DNA of 64,000 bases from an uncultured Adlercreutzia sp. (GCA_910589165.1 CAJUSP010000005.1:1-64000), one strand, 5' to 3'; shown: positions 1 through 8,804, numbered from the stretch's first letter. Numbers and translations: made by a program. The notes: generated by a model from the sequence alone, not told the origin.

Positions 1-1
1 C

Positions 2-715
2 GCCCGCGTGCTCGGCCGCTTCTACGACGGCATCGAGTTCCGCGGCTTCGCCCAGTCCGACGTCGAGGAGCTTGCCGACAAGGCCGGCGTTCCGGTTTGG
101 AACGGCCTGACCGACATGTGGCACCCCACCCAGATGCTCGCCGACGCCCTGACCGTCCAGGAGAACTTCAACTACGACATCAAGGGCCTGAAGTTCGTCT
201 TCTTCGGCGACCTGCAGAACAACATGGGCCGCTCGCTCATGGTTATGTGCGCGAAGCTCGGCATGAACTTCGTCGGCTGCGGCCCGAAGAGCTGCTGGAT
301 GGACCAGGAGCTCATCGAGACCTGCGAGAAGATCGCCGCTGAGAACGGCTGCACCGTGAAGTGCACCGAGGACGTGAAGGAAGCCGCCACCGACGCCGAC
401 GTCATCTACACCGACGTGTGGGTGTCCATGGGCGAGCCCGACGAGGTGTGGGCGCAGCGCATCAAGGACCTGCAGCCCTACCGCGTGACCAAGGAGATTA
501 TGGCCATGGCGAAGCCGACGGCCATCTTCCTGCACTGCCTGCCGGCCTTCCACGACACCAACACCACCACCGGCGCCGACATCGCTAAGCGCTTCGGCGT
601 GACCGAGATGGAAGTGGAGGACGACGTCTTCGAAAGCAAGCAGTCCAAGGTCTTCGACGAGGCCGAGAACCGCATGCACACCATCAAGGCTGTCATGTAC
701 GCCACCCTGCAGTAA
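2..715 (+). CDS. argF: Ornithine carbamoyltransferase, 5'-truncated by the window edge
   Basis: The enzyme interconverts ornithine plus carbamoyl phosphate with citrulline plus phosphate. About 238 C-terminal residues are present; the family is about 335, so the carbamoyl-phosphate domain with its STRT motif lies upstream of the window. Visible landmarks are the WHPTQMLAD segment, the ornithine-side HCLPAFHD motif and the usual ENRMHTIKAVM tail. The reading frame runs through base 2 without a start codon, so the gene is partial. A terminator follows, then a YfcC/ArcD-type carrier. That pairing suggests a catabolic (arginine deiminase, arcB) role rather than biosynthesis, but this is inference from context, because sequence alone rarely separates argF from arcB. 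Confidence 0.93.
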   Translation, partial: ARVLGRFYDGIEFRGFAQSDVEELADKAGVPVWNGLTDMWHPTQMLADALTVQENFNYDIKGLKFVFFGDLQNNMGRSLMVMCAKLGMNFVGCGPKSCWMDQELIETCEKIAAENGCTVKCTEDVKEAATDADVIYTDVWVSMGEPDEVWAQRIKDLQPYRVTKEIMAMAKPTAIFLHCLPAFHDTNTTTGADIAKRFGVTEMEVEDDVFESKQSKVFDEAENRMHTIKAVMYATLQ

Positions 716-734
716 CGCACGGGTAGCTTGAAAG

Positions 735-779
735 GGGGCCGTGCGCGAACCGGGAGGGGAGCCACGGCCCCTTGTTTTT
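735..779 (+). terminator. Intrinsic terminator after the ornithine carbamoyltransferase gene
   Basis: GGGGCCGTG and CACGGCCCC form a stem and are followed directly by TTGTTTTT. It separates the carbamoyltransferase gene from the downstream carrier, which therefore probably has its own promoter or depends on read-through. Confidence 0.85.
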
Positions 780-940
780 GCTGAACCATCGCTTTGTTGC
801 CGCAAAGCGCAAGGCGGGGCGCACGCCCTGCCAGCGGCACCACGCACCCCGGGGAGGGCGGCCCGCTCAGCCGTCGAGGGCTTCCCCGAACCGCGCGGCG
901 CCGCATCTATCGGCAATCTGATTCATAAGGAGGGATAACC

Positions 941-2542
941 ATGGCAGCTGCTGAAAAGGGCAAGAAAAAGAAGCGCGCGAGTCTGTCGTCGTTTACCATC
1001 TTGCTCATCATTCTGGTCGTTCTGGCCATTGTGACTGTCATCATGTCCGCCTGCGGTGTGGAAGGCGTCGAGGGCGCCACTCTGTCGCAGGTTCTTACGG
1101 CCCCGGTCTTCGGCTTCCAGGACGCCATCGGCGTGTGCCTGTTCGTCATGATCCTGGGCGGCTTCCTCGGCATCATCACCGAGACGGGCGCGCTGGACGC
1201 CGGCATCGCGGCGCTCGTGCGCAAGCTGCACGGCAACGAGCTCGTGCTCATTCCCATTCTGATGTTCATCTTCTCCATCGGTGGTACCACCTACGGCATG
1301 TGCGAGGAAACGGTGCCGTTCTACCTGCTTTTGGCCGCCACCATGGTGGCTGCGGGCTTCGACAGCCTCACCGGCGCGGCCGTCGTCCTTCTGGGCGCTG
1401 GCTGCGGCGTTATCGGCTCCACGGTGAACCCGTTCGCCGTCGGCGTGGCCGTTGACGCCCTCTCCGGCGTGGGCATTGCCGTCGACCAGACCATCATTAT
1501 CGTGCTCGGCGCCATCCTCTGGATCGTCACGCTGGCCATCTCCATCGTGTTCGTCATGCGCTACGCCAAGAAGGTGAAGGCCGACAAGGGCTCCACGTTC
1601 CTGTCGCTGCAGGAGCAGGAAGACATGATGAACGAGTGGGGCATGACCGAGTCCGAGGTTGAGGCCGCCGACAACGACAACGCGCCGGTCGAGAAAATGA
1701 CCGGCCGCCAGAAGTGGGCGCTCATCGCCTTCGGCCTCACCTTCGTCATCATGATCGTGTCGTTCATTCCCTGGGCCGATTTGGGCGTGACCATCTTCGA
1801 CGCCGGCCAGGTGACCGAGACGGTCGAGACCCCGGTGACCACCGACGAAATTGTCTCCACCTATGACGGCGCCACCGAGACCACGCTCGCCATTGAGGGC
1901 GACGTGCAGGGCATCGCCACCTCCGAGGAAACGGTGCAGCCCGCCTGGTCCAGCTTCCTGACCGGCGTGCCGCTGGGCAGCTGGTACTTCGACGAGGCCT
2001 CCACCTGGTTCCTGCTGATGGCCATCATCATCGGCGTCATCGGCGGCGTGTCCGAGAGCCGCTTCGTGAAGGCCTTCATCAACGGCGCCGCCGACATGAT
2101 GTCGGTCGTGCTGATCATCGCCCTGGCCCGCTCCATCACCGTGCTCATGGCCAAGACCGGTCTCGACATGTGGATTTTGAACAACGCCGCCGCGGCCCTT
2201 ACCGGCATGTCGGCCATCGTGTTCGCGCCGCTGTCGTTCTTGCTCTACATCGTGCTGTCCTTCCTCATCCCGTCCTCCTCGGGCATGGCCACTGTGTCTA
2301 TCCCGATCATGGGCGGCCTGGCCAGCCAGCTGAACTTCTCGGTTGAGACCATGGTCATGATCTACTCCGCCGGCAACGGCCTCGTGAACCTGTTCACACC
2401 GACCTCCGGTGCCATCATGGGCGGCCTGGCTCTGGCCAAGATCGAGTACTCCACCTGGCTCAAGTTCGGCGCTAAGCTGTTCATCGTGCTCGGCGTGGTG
2501 CTCATGGTCATCCTCACCGTGGCTATGGTGATGCTGTCCTAG
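941..2542 (+). CDS. YfcC/ArcD-family carrier, likely arginine/ornithine exchange or C4-dicarboxylate type
   Basis: A 533-residue integral membrane protein. The cytoplasmic N-terminus is basic (GKKKKRAS), followed by about a dozen hydrophobic segments. Gly-rich motifs typical of the anaerobic C4-dicarboxylate carrier/YfcC family are present, such as IGGTTYGMCEETVPFY, and SFLIPSSSGMATVSIPIMGGLA near the C-terminus. A polar, acidic loop interrupts the membrane segments at about residues 280-345. The start ATG has a strong ribosome binding site (AAGGAGG at 929-935). Many members beside arginine deiminase genes exchange arginine for ornithine (ArcD2/ArcE-like). Adjacency to an ornithine carbamoyltransferase supports that role, but the substrate cannot be proved from sequence. 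Confidence 0.85.
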   Translation: MAAAEKGKKKKRASLSSFTILLIILVVLAIVTVIMSACGVEGVEGATLSQVLTAPVFGFQDAIGVCLFVMILGGFLGIITETGALDAGIAALVRKLHGNELVLIPILMFIFSIGGTTYGMCEETVPFYLLLAATMVAAGFDSLTGAAVVLLGAGCGVIGSTVNPFAVGVAVDALSGVGIAVDQTIIIVLGAILWIVTLAISIVFVMRYAKKVKADKGSTFLSLQEQEDMMNEWGMTESEVEAADNDNAPVEKMTGRQKWALIAFGLTFVIMIVSFIPWADLGVTIFDAGQVTETVETPVTTDEIVSTYDGATETTLAIEGDVQGIATSEETVQPAWSSFLTGVPLGSWYFDEASTWFLLMAIIIGVIGGVSESRFVKAFINGAADMMSVVLIIALARSITVLMAKTGLDMWILNNAAAALTGMSAIVFAPLSFLLYIVLSFLIPSSSGMATVSIPIMGGLASQLNFSVETMVMIYSAGNGLVNLFTPTSGAIMGGLALAKIEYSTWLKFGAKLFIVLGVVLMVILTVAMVMLS

Positions 2543-2608
2543 CGCGGCTCAGGTTATCTGATTCGCCCAAGCTCATAACGCGCGGCTGCCCTCGCTGCGC
2601 GACCGTAT

Positions 2609-2650
2609 GCGGAAGTACCCGGCAGGTATTGTCGGGTACTTCCGCCTTTC
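2609..2650 (+). terminator. Intrinsic terminator after the YfcC-family carrier
   Basis: A perfect 13-bp stem (GCGGAAGTACCCG with CGGGTACTTCCGC) is followed by CTTTCC. The tail is only moderately T-rich, but the stem is strong and sits just past the carrier gene. Confidence 0.7.
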
Positions 2651-2747
2651 CTGGGGTTTTGATGGTAAGATGAGCGCTTATAGGCGCAGGCGGGTACGGC
2701 ACAGCCCGGCTGCGGCAGGCAAGCTGGCGAAAGAAAAGGAACAGGAT

Positions 2748-4475
2748 ATGGAAATTCGCGAATCCCTTGAAGCGATCATCGACGCCGCCATCGAGGCGGC
2801 CCGTGCCGACGGCTCCCTCGAGCTTTCGGAGGCCCCGGAAGCGGCCCTCGAGCGACCCCGCGACGAGGCCAACGGCGACTGGGCGAGCACGGTGGCCATG
2901 CGCTGCGCCAAGCTCGCGCACAAGAACCCCCGCGAGGTGGCCCAGATTATCGTCGACCACATTCCGGCCAACGACATGATCGCCGCTGTGGAAATCGCCG
3001 GCCCCGGCTTCATCAACATCCGCCTGTCCGACGCGGTGCTCCAGGGCATCGTGCGCGAGGTGCGCGAGAAGGCCGAGGACTTCGGCCGCGGCACCATCCC
3101 CGAGGGCGAGCGCTACGTGAACCTGGAATACGTGTCCGCCAACCCCACCGGCCCCTTCCACGTGGGCCACGGCCGCTGGGCCTCGCTGGGCGACGCCATG
3201 GCCCGCGTCATGCGCCACGGCGGCTACGACGTGTACGAGGAGTACTACATCAACGACCACGGCAACCAGATGGACGTGTTCGGCAACTCCGTGAACGTGC
3301 GCTACCAGCAGCTGCTCGGTCGCGATGTGGAAATGCCCGAGGCCTGCTACGGCGGCGCCTACGTGAAGGACATCGCCCAGGAGATCATCGATGCCGACGG
3401 CGACAAGTGGCTCAACGTCTCCGATGAGGAGCGCGTCGAGGCCTTCCGCGAGATGGCCTACGACATGACGCTCAAGAACCAGCGCGAGGTGCTGGCGAAC
3501 TTCGGCACCACCTTCGACAAGTGGTTCTCGGAGCGCTCGCTGTACGTGGAGGACGAGAACGGCCAGAGCCCCGTGTCCCGCTCGCTCGACGCCATGCGCG
3601 AGAAGGGCTATCTGTACGAGAAGGACGGCGCCCTGTGGTTCCGCTCCACCGACCTGGGCGACGACAAGGACCGCGTGCTCATCAAGGGCGACGGTGAGGC
3701 CACCTACTTCATGAGTGACGTGGCCTACCACTACGACAAGATGATGCGCGGCTTCGACCACCTCATTGACCTGTGGGGCGCCGACCACCACGGCTACATC
3801 AAGCGCTGCGAGTGCATGCTGGAGGCCTGGGGCTGGCCCGGGGCGCTTGAGGTGCAGCTCGGCCAGCTGGTGAACCTGTTCCGCGACGGCAAGGCCGTGC
3901 GTATGTCGAAGCGTACCGGCGAGATGGTCACCTTCGAGGAGCTCATCGACGAGGTGGGCGTGGATGCCACCCGCTACCTGATGCTGTCCCGCTCGGCCGA
4001 CCAGCCCATCGACTTCGACATCGAGGTGGCGAAGAAGAAGGATGCGTCGAACCCGGTGTACTACGTGCAGTACGCCCATGCCCGCATCTGCTCCATCCTG
4101 CGCAAGGCGGCCGATGAGGCCGATGCCGCGGCCGTCGAGGCGGGGGAGATGACCATGGCCGAGCTGGCCGCGAAGATCGTGCCCGAGAGCTGCGACCTGT
4201 CGCCGCTCACCCACGAGTCCGAGCTGGCGCTCATGCGCAAGATGGGCGACTTCGCCAACCTGATTGCGCTGGCGGCCCGCGACCGTGCGCCCTTCCGCCT
4301 GACGCACTACGCCCAGGATTTGGCCGCGCTGTTCCACCAGTTCTACACCAACTGCCACGTGCTCACCGAGGATGCCGCCGTGCAGACGGCCCGCCTGGCC
4401 CTGTGCGACGCCACCCGTATCGTCCTGGCCCTCACCCTCACCCTCCTGGGCGTGAGCGCCCCGGTGAAGATGTAG
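2748..4475 (+). CDS. argS: Arginyl-tRNA synthetase
   Basis: Charges tRNA-Arg with arginine, cytoplasmic class I synthetase, 575 residues. The HIGH-type signature appears as ANPTGPFHVGHGRW and the KMSKS-type loop as VRMSKRTG. The N-terminal additional domain begins MEIRESLEAIIDAA and the C-terminal anticodon-binding domain ends in the typical LGVSAPVKM. The ATG at 2748 was chosen because an AAAGGA-type ribosome binding site precedes it and the family N-terminus aligns there; the frame is open further upstream but not needed. It stands alone between two terminators. Its proximity to arginine-metabolism genes may be coincidental. Confidence 0.97.
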   Translation: MEIRESLEAIIDAAIEAARADGSLELSEAPEAALERPRDEANGDWASTVAMRCAKLAHKNPREVAQIIVDHIPANDMIAAVEIAGPGFINIRLSDAVLQGIVREVREKAEDFGRGTIPEGERYVNLEYVSANPTGPFHVGHGRWASLGDAMARVMRHGGYDVYEEYYINDHGNQMDVFGNSVNVRYQQLLGRDVEMPEACYGGAYVKDIAQEIIDADGDKWLNVSDEERVEAFREMAYDMTLKNQREVLANFGTTFDKWFSERSLYVEDENGQSPVSRSLDAMREKGYLYEKDGALWFRSTDLGDDKDRVLIKGDGEATYFMSDVAYHYDKMMRGFDHLIDLWGADHHGYIKRCECMLEAWGWPGALEVQLGQLVNLFRDGKAVRMSKRTGEMVTFEELIDEVGVDATRYLMLSRSADQPIDFDIEVAKKKDASNPVYYVQYAHARICSILRKAADEADAAAVEAGEMTMAELAAKIVPESCDLSPLTHESELALMRKMGDFANLIALAARDRAPFRLTHYAQDLAALFHQFYTNCHVLTEDAAVQTARLALCDATRIVLALTLTLLGVSAPVKM

Positions 4476-4503
4476 TTAGGTTCCGTTCGCTCGTATTGCA
4501 AAA

Positions 4504-4538
4504 GCGGCTGTCGAGAGAATCGACAGCCGCTTCTTATT
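4504..4538 (+). terminator. Intrinsic terminator of argS
   Basis: An 11-bp perfect stem (GCGGCTGTCGA with TCGACAGCCGC) is followed by TTCTTATTT. It ends argS just before the convergent tRNA gene. Confidence 0.9.
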
Positions 4539-4540
4539 TA

Positions 4541-4615
4541 TGGTAGGGCCACCCGGACTCGAACCGAGAACCAAGGGATTATGAGTCCCCTGCTCCACCA
4601 TTGAGCTATAGCCCC
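4541..4615 (-). tRNA. tRNA-Met (anticodon CAT; tRNA-Ile2 not excluded)
   Basis: A full cloverleaf is visible on the minus strand: acceptor GGGGCTA, D-arm AGCTC...GAGC, anticodon loop CTCATAA in a GGGGA/TCCCT stem, T-arm with GGTTCGAGTCC, discriminator A and an encoded CCA. The acceptor begins with a G-T pair, not the C-A mismatch of initiator tRNA, so it is an elongator-type CAT tRNA. A lysidine-modified Ile tRNA has the same anticodon. Confidence 0.9.
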
Positions 4616-4652
4616 ATTAATGCGTCGGCTATTGTAGCACATATTTTAGAGG

Positions 4653-5792
4653 CTACGGATTGCAGTGCTTGCAGGGGTCGTAGCCCTGGGCGATGATGTT
4701 CTCGCGGGTGTCGTTCACGTCCTGGCGGTTCTTGTCCTTCATCTGGCCCACCGACGAGCAGCTGGGCACGTGGAACTTCTTCGAGTTCGTGTTCAGCACG
4801 TAGTCTTGGGCCGTCTTGCCCGTATCCGACGCGGTATCGCCCGCGCCCTTCTCGGACGTGCCGGCCGCCGCGCCGGCCCCTGTGCTGCTTCCGGCCGCAC
4901 CGCTGTCGGCTCCCGAGACGTCCGGCAGGGGAGTGGCGTCCTCCTCGGCCATATTCTCGCCGGTGCCGTAGTTGATGACCACGCCGGGCTGCACGTTGTA
5001 GCAGAACACGTTGAAGTTGACGCCGTCGCCACCATCTTCCACCGATTCCGCCATCATGTGCACGCCGCGGGCCACCAGTTCCGTCCCCTCGAAGACCGGC
5101 GTCACGCGCATGAGCACGTGGTTGCCCGTGGCGTCCACGTAGTCGGCCACGGCGTTCTCGAAGGGCAGCATGCCCTCGATGTTCAGGTAGCGGGTGCCGG
5201 TGATGAGGTTCTTCGTGTTGGCGTTCTCGCCGGTGAGCTGGTAGCCCAGCAGGTGGCAGCGGTTGTATAGGTACTTGCCGTCCACGAAGTCGTATTTGGC
5301 CATCTGCCAGCCCGACGGCTTCACCTCGCCGATGCTGCCGCGCTCTTCGGTGGGCATGGTCTCGGTGCCCACGACGGCGAAGGTGGCCGTGCAGCGGCCC
5401 AGCTCGTCCAGCTCGCCGTAGCGCTCGGTGCCCGGCGCGGCGGCGCGTTCGTCGTCGGTGAAGGTCGGCTCCCCGTCGTTCACGTACACGTAGGGGTTGC
5501 CGCTGTAGGCGGCCACGTCGCGGAAGCTGAGCGCGTCGGCGACAGGGGGTGTCTCGGCAGAGGTCGTGGCAGCGTCGTTTTCCGCGGGTTCCTCGGCTGC
5601 TTCGGCGCTGTCGCCTGCCGTCGAGGCGAGCGGCGTCGGCTCGGCTTCGTTTGCCGGAGCGGCTTCGGCGGCCGGCGCCTCTTCCGCAAGATCGGGGACG
5701 GCCTGCGACGAGCATCCGATAAACGGTAGAGCGATGAGAGCGAGGGCAAGCGCGGCCAGTGTGCGCATAAGATGGTTGAATGCGGAGGTCAT
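4653..5792 (-). CDS. Secreted DNA/RNA non-specific endonuclease, lipoprotein
   Basis: A 379-residue protein with a lipoprotein signal peptide (hydrophobic stretch, then lipobox PFIGC near residue 26) and a Pro/Ala/Glu-rich linker to about residue 85. The following domain carries the ββα-metal nuclease signature in the variant form YNRCHLLGYQLTGENANTKN, where the family usually has DRGH or NRSH followed by a metal-binding Asn. A second low-complexity Gly/Ala linker leads to a Cys-containing tail (VPSCSS ... GYDPCKHC) that is common in Gram-positive cell-surface nucleases and resembles a small metal-binding module. The start has AAGGAGA ahead of it. Likely role: extracellular nucleic-acid degradation on the cell surface. 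Monocistronic, convergent with argS. Confidence 0.88.
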   Translation of the reverse strand: MTSAFNHLMRTLAALALALIALPFIGCSSQAVPDLAEEAPAAEAAPANEAEPTPLASTAGDSAEAAEEPAENDAATTSAETPPVADALSFRDVAAYSGNPYVYVNDGEPTFTDDERAAAPGTERYGELDELGRCTATFAVVGTETMPTEERGSIGEVKPSGWQMAKYDFVDGKYLYNRCHLLGYQLTGENANTKNLITGTRYLNIEGMLPFENAVADYVDATGNHVLMRVTPVFEGTELVARGVHMMAESVEDGGDGVNFNVFCYNVQPGVVINYGTGENMAEEDATPLPDVSGADSGAAGSSTGAGAAAGTSEKGAGDTASDTGKTAQDYVLNTNSKKFHVPSCSSVGQMKDKNRQDVNDTRENIIAQGYDPCKHCNP

Positions 5793-5888
5793 GCCGTCTC
5801 CTTATCCGTGTTTACGGGTTCACCTTACTAGATTGAGCTTCGTTTCGCAAAGGAACATGGTAGATTGTTCGCGAGAGAAGGGACGGCT

Positions 5889-6614
5889 ATGGAAGATATA
5901 TTTGCGCGCACGCGGCTGCTGCTGGGCGACGATGGGCTCGCGCGGCTGGCGGCGGCCCGGGTGGCCGTGTTCGGCATCGGCGGCGTGGGCGGCTACGCGG
6001 TGGAGGCCCTCGCACGCAGCGGGGTGGGGGCGCTCGACCTTATCGACTCCGACACGGTGGACGTGACGAACCTGAACCGCCAGATCATCGCCACGCTGCC
6101 CGGGGTGGGCCGTCCGAAGGTGTCAGTGGCCGCCGAGCGCGTGGCCTCCATCAACCCGGCCTGCACCGTGCGCACCCACGAGTGCTTCTTCCTTCCCGAG
6201 ACGGCGGACCGGTTCGATTTCTCGGCCTACGACTACGTCATCGACGCCGTGGACACCGTGGCGGCCAAGATGGCCCTGGTGGAGGCGGCCCGCGCCGCCG
6301 GCACCCCCATCGTGTCCTCCATGGGGGCGGGCAACAAACTCGACCCGACGGCCTTCCGCGTGGCCGACATCTACGAGACCTCCGTCGACCCGCTCGCCCG
6401 CGTCATGCGCCGCGAGCTGCGCCGCCGCGGCATTCCCGCGCTCAAGGTGGTCTACTCCACCGAGCCGCCCCGCGAACCCTTCCCCGATGGGGAGCGCGTG
6501 AAGGACGGCACGCGCCCGGCGCCCGGCTCGGTGGCCTTCGTGCCGTCGGTGGCCGGCCTCATCCTCGGCGGGGAAGTGGTACGAGATTTGGCGGGAACGG
6601 TATCTGAAAAATAG
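5889..6614 (+). CDS. tcdA: ThiF/MoeB-family tRNA threonylcarbamoyladenosine dehydratase
   Basis: A 241-residue E1-like enzyme expected to cyclise t6A37 to ct6A in ANN-decoding tRNAs using ATP. The nucleotide-binding motif VFGIGGVGGYAVEAL is at residues 28-42, the adenylation-domain motif DVTNLNRQ follows, and YDYVIDAVDTVAAK is typical of the TcdA/YgdL branch. The last part (AFVPSVAGLILGGEVVRDL) is the conserved C-terminal helix. The ATG has a GAAGGGA ribosome binding site. It is divergent from the nuclease gene and directly upstream of two tRNA genes. No rhodanese or MoaD-like partner lies nearby, which argues against a thiamine or molybdopterin role. Confidence 0.9.
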   Translation: MEDIFARTRLLLGDDGLARLAAARVAVFGIGGVGGYAVEALARSGVGALDLIDSDTVDVTNLNRQIIATLPGVGRPKVSVAAERVASINPACTVRTHECFFLPETADRFDFSAYDYVIDAVDTVAAKMALVEAARAAGTPIVSSMGAGNKLDPTAFRVADIYETSVDPLARVMRRELRRRGIPALKVVYSTEPPREPFPDGERVKDGTRPAPGSVAFVPSVAGLILGGEVVRDLAGTVSEK

Positions 6615-6617
6615 TAC

Positions 6618-6646
6618 TTGCGTCGGCGCGTTCACATCCCTATAAT
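6618..6646 (+). promoter_or_regulatory. Promoter of tRNA-His
   Basis: A -35 TTGCGT and a perfect -10 TATAAT are separated by exactly 17 bp, ending 18 bp before the mature tRNA. Confidence 0.85.
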
Positions 6647-6663
6647 TCAACCTTGCGCGAAAT

Positions 6664-6741
6664 GGTGGGTGTGGCCTAGTTGGCTAAGGCGCCAGATTGT
6701 GGCTCTGGAGATCGTGGGTTCGAGTCCCATCATCCACCCCA
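6664..6741 (+). tRNA. tRNA-His (anticodon GTG)
   Basis: A cloverleaf with acceptor GTGGGTG pairing CATCCAC, anticodon loop TTGTGGC, T-arm GGTTCGAGTCC, encoded CCA, and the histidine-specific extra G(-1) opposite discriminator C73. Coordinates include G(-1). Confidence 0.97.
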
Positions 6742-6762
6742 GCGCGCTTGAAAAATTAGGTC

Positions 6763-6791
6763 TTGCAAACAGGTTTTGTTTGGTCTAAACT
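6763..6791 (+). promoter_or_regulatory. Promoter of tRNA-Lys
   Basis: TTGCAA and TAAACT with a 17-bp spacer end 28 bp before the tRNA. Confidence 0.8.
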
Positions 6792-6819
6792 ATTCAAGCG
6801 CTTTGCGCAGCAACCAAGT

Positions 6820-6895
6820 GCACCAGTAGCTTAGTTGGTAGAGCAGGGGACTCTTAATCCCAAGGTCGAAGGTTCGAGTCCTTCCTGGTGCACCA
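6820..6895 (+). tRNA. tRNA-Lys (anticodon CTT)
   Basis: Acceptor GCACCAG pairs with CTGGTGC, the anticodon loop is CTCTTAA, the T-arm is present, discriminator A and encoded CCA. It follows tRNA-His by about 80 bp but has its own promoter. Confidence 0.97.
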
Positions 6896-6909
6896 CTTTG
6901 AAATCCGAG

Positions 6910-6932
6910 GAACCCCGTACGGGGTTCTTTTC
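6910..6932 (+). terminator. Intrinsic terminator of tRNA-Lys
   Basis: The palindrome GAACCCCGTACGGGGTTC is followed by TTTTC, 14 bp after the tRNA. Confidence 0.9.
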
Positions 6933-7048
6933 ATATCAGGGGTTTTCGACACTTCCGCATCGATTCCCGTATCTCCGATTCCCCTGGTTGCCGCGAGCTT
7001 CAAAATGGTTCCCAGCATTCATACGAACGGTAAGGAACCGCACTCCCT

Positions 7049-8677
7049 ATGGAAAAAACCATTATCGAAACCTCCGACCGCCGCTTCGCGCTGCTCATCG
7101 ACGCGGACAACGTGTCGGCCCGCTATCTGAAGCCCATCCTGAACGAGCTGTCGAAGTACGGCACGGTCACCATCAAGCGCATCTACGGCGACTGGACGCT
7201 CACCCTGCACGCCAAGTGGAAAGACGCCCTGCTGGAGAACTCCATCACCCCCATCCAGCAGTTCGGCTACACCCAGGGCAAGAACGCCACCGACTCGGCT
7301 ATGATCATCGACGCCATGGACATCCTCTACACCGACAACGTCGACGGCTTCTGCCTGGTGTCCAGCGACTCCGACTTCACGCGCCTTGCGAGCCGCCTGC
7401 GCGAGAGCGGCCGCATGGTCATCGGCATGGGCGAGAAGAAGACGCCCACGCCCTTCCGCCGCGCCTGCGACGTGTTCACCACCCTCGAGCTGCTCGTGCA
7501 GAAGAAGAACGAGCGGGGCGGCAGCGGCAATGCGGTGCCGAAGGACTCGGTGGAGCAGGCTGTAGTGGACATCATCACCGACAACCAGAACAACGGCAAG
7601 GCCACCGGCCTCGGCGAGATCGGCAGCCGCCTGCAGAAGCGCTACCCCGACTTTGACGTGCGCAGCTACGGCACGAACCTCCTCTCGAAGCTGCTTGAGG
7701 AATTCACCCGCGTGCGCATCACGAAGGACCACAGCTCGGTCACCGTGGAGCTGGCCGAGGGCGTGGAAGAGCGCGCAAGCGAGAAGCCCGAGAGCGATGC
7801 GGGATCGCGGGCGGAGAAGAGCGGTCGGGGCGGCCGCGGCAAGCGTACGGAGAAGGTCGAGGGCGGCGATAAGGCCGAGAAGCCTTCTCAGTCGGAGGAA
7901 CTTGAGAAGGCGGATCGCACCGAAGGGGAGACCTCCGATGCGGCCGTGGATGCCGAGCGTGACGGCGGCGAGACGGCCGAGAAAAGCGAGAAGCCAGGTC
8001 GCCGCTCGCGGAGCCATCGCGGCACGCGACGGGTGGCTACGAAGGCGGCGGGCCAGCTGGCCGAGGGGCCGAAGCCTGCCGCGGCGCTTCCCGAGGCTGC
8101 CGAGCCGGCCGCTGGGTCCGAGCCCAAGGCGGTTGCCGAGCCTGCGAGCGCACCTGAGGCCGCGCCGATCGAAGAGGCTCCCAAGGACGTGAAGCCCGGC
8201 CGCCGCGCCCGCGCCGAGCGCCAGGCCAAGGCGGCCAAGAAGGAAGATTCGCAGAAGAAGTCTGAAGAGGCCGAGAAGGCTGCAGCCAAGAAGCCCGCGA
8301 ACCGCACGGCCAAGTCGGCGTCGGAGCCGGAGAAGAAAGACGCTGCTGCCAAAACGGCGCCCCGGAAGTCTCCGAAGAAGGATGCCGCCGCCCAGACCGC
8401 TGCTCAGGAGGCTCCCAAGAAGGCTCCGGCCAAGCGCAAGCCGGCCAAGAAGGCTGCTTCGGCCGACACACCGGCCGGCTACATCCACCAGCTCGTGGCC
8501 GACGCCGGCGCCGAGGGTGTCATGCTCTCCACCATCACCGATGCGGTGCGCGCGAAGTTCAAGGACTTCAAGGTGCGCGATCTGGGCTACTTTCAGATGC
8601 GCCAGTACATGGCCTCGGTGGGCGACTACAGCCTGGAGAAGAGCGGCCGCAACTTCCGCGTGCGCCTCGCGAAATAG
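7049..8677 (+). CDS. NYN-domain putative ribonuclease with two OST-HTH/LOTUS domains
   Basis: A 542-residue protein. Residues 10-160 are a NYN (LabA/DUF88, PIN-like) nuclease fold: acidic metal-binding positions occur in ALLIDADNVS, in DSAMIIDAMDIL and in LVSSDSDFTRLA. An OST-HTH (LOTUS) domain follows at about residues 168-238. A long Ala/Lys/Glu-rich, probably disordered linker spans about residues 240-470, and a second OST-HTH domain (YIHQLVADAGAEGVMLSTI...) closes the protein. Proteins of this layout are thought to bind and cut RNA, but their bacterial targets are poorly known. The ATG lacks a close ribosome binding site (a TAAGGAA lies about 15 bp upstream). Monocistronic, ended by a terminator. 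Confidence 0.88.
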   Translation: MEKTIIETSDRRFALLIDADNVSARYLKPILNELSKYGTVTIKRIYGDWTLTLHAKWKDALLENSITPIQQFGYTQGKNATDSAMIIDAMDILYTDNVDGFCLVSSDSDFTRLASRLRESGRMVIGMGEKKTPTPFRRACDVFTTLELLVQKKNERGGSGNAVPKDSVEQAVVDIITDNQNNGKATGLGEIGSRLQKRYPDFDVRSYGTNLLSKLLEEFTRVRITKDHSSVTVELAEGVEERASEKPESDAGSRAEKSGRGGRGKRTEKVEGGDKAEKPSQSEELEKADRTEGETSDAAVDAERDGGETAEKSEKPGRRSRSHRGTRRVATKAAGQLAEGPKPAAALPEAAEPAAGSEPKAVAEPASAPEAAPIEEAPKDVKPGRRARAERQAKAAKKEDSQKKSEEAEKAAAKKPANRTAKSASEPEKKDAAAKTAPRKSPKKDAAAQTAAQEAPKKAPAKRKPAKKAASADTPAGYIHQLVADAGAEGVMLSTITDAVRAKFKDFKVRDLGYFQMRQYMASVGDYSLEKSGRNFRVRLAK

Positions 8678-8681
8678 CGCA

Positions 8682-8698
8682 CGGGGCACTGTCTCACG
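8682..8698 (+). repeat. Short post-stop repeat (family C), copy 1
   Basis: A 17-base word (CGGGGCACTGTCTCACG) a few bases after the NYN stop codon recurs exactly at 18605-18621 after another stop codon; a partial copy follows the gene that ends at 29011. Confidence 0.6.
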
Positions 8699-8719
8699 CT
8701 GCGGTATTATTTTCTGAAT

Positions 8720-8758
8720 ACGGGCAGGTTCTAATGCAGAGCCTGCCCGTCATGTTTT
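8720..8758 (+). terminator. Intrinsic terminator after the NYN gene
   Basis: ACGGGCAGG and CCTGCCCGT form a 9-bp stem, with CATGTTTT after it. Confidence 0.85.
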
Positions 8759-8804
8759 AAAATAGTTCATTCAAGCAAAACCCCTTATTGAAGGAGACGC
8801 CCCT

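Noticed and set aside
2523..4358. Long open frame on the minus strand across argS
   Set aside because: Typical shadow of a GC-rich gene: His/Val/Leu-rich low-complexity translation, no family resemblance, and it lies fully opposite argS. The same holds for the long opposite-strand frames across the antiporters, BREX, der and cysteine desulfurase genes.
7770..8460. Tandem repeat in the NYN protein linker
   Set aside because: It is Ala/Lys/Glu-rich and compositionally simple but has no fixed repeat unit in the DNA.
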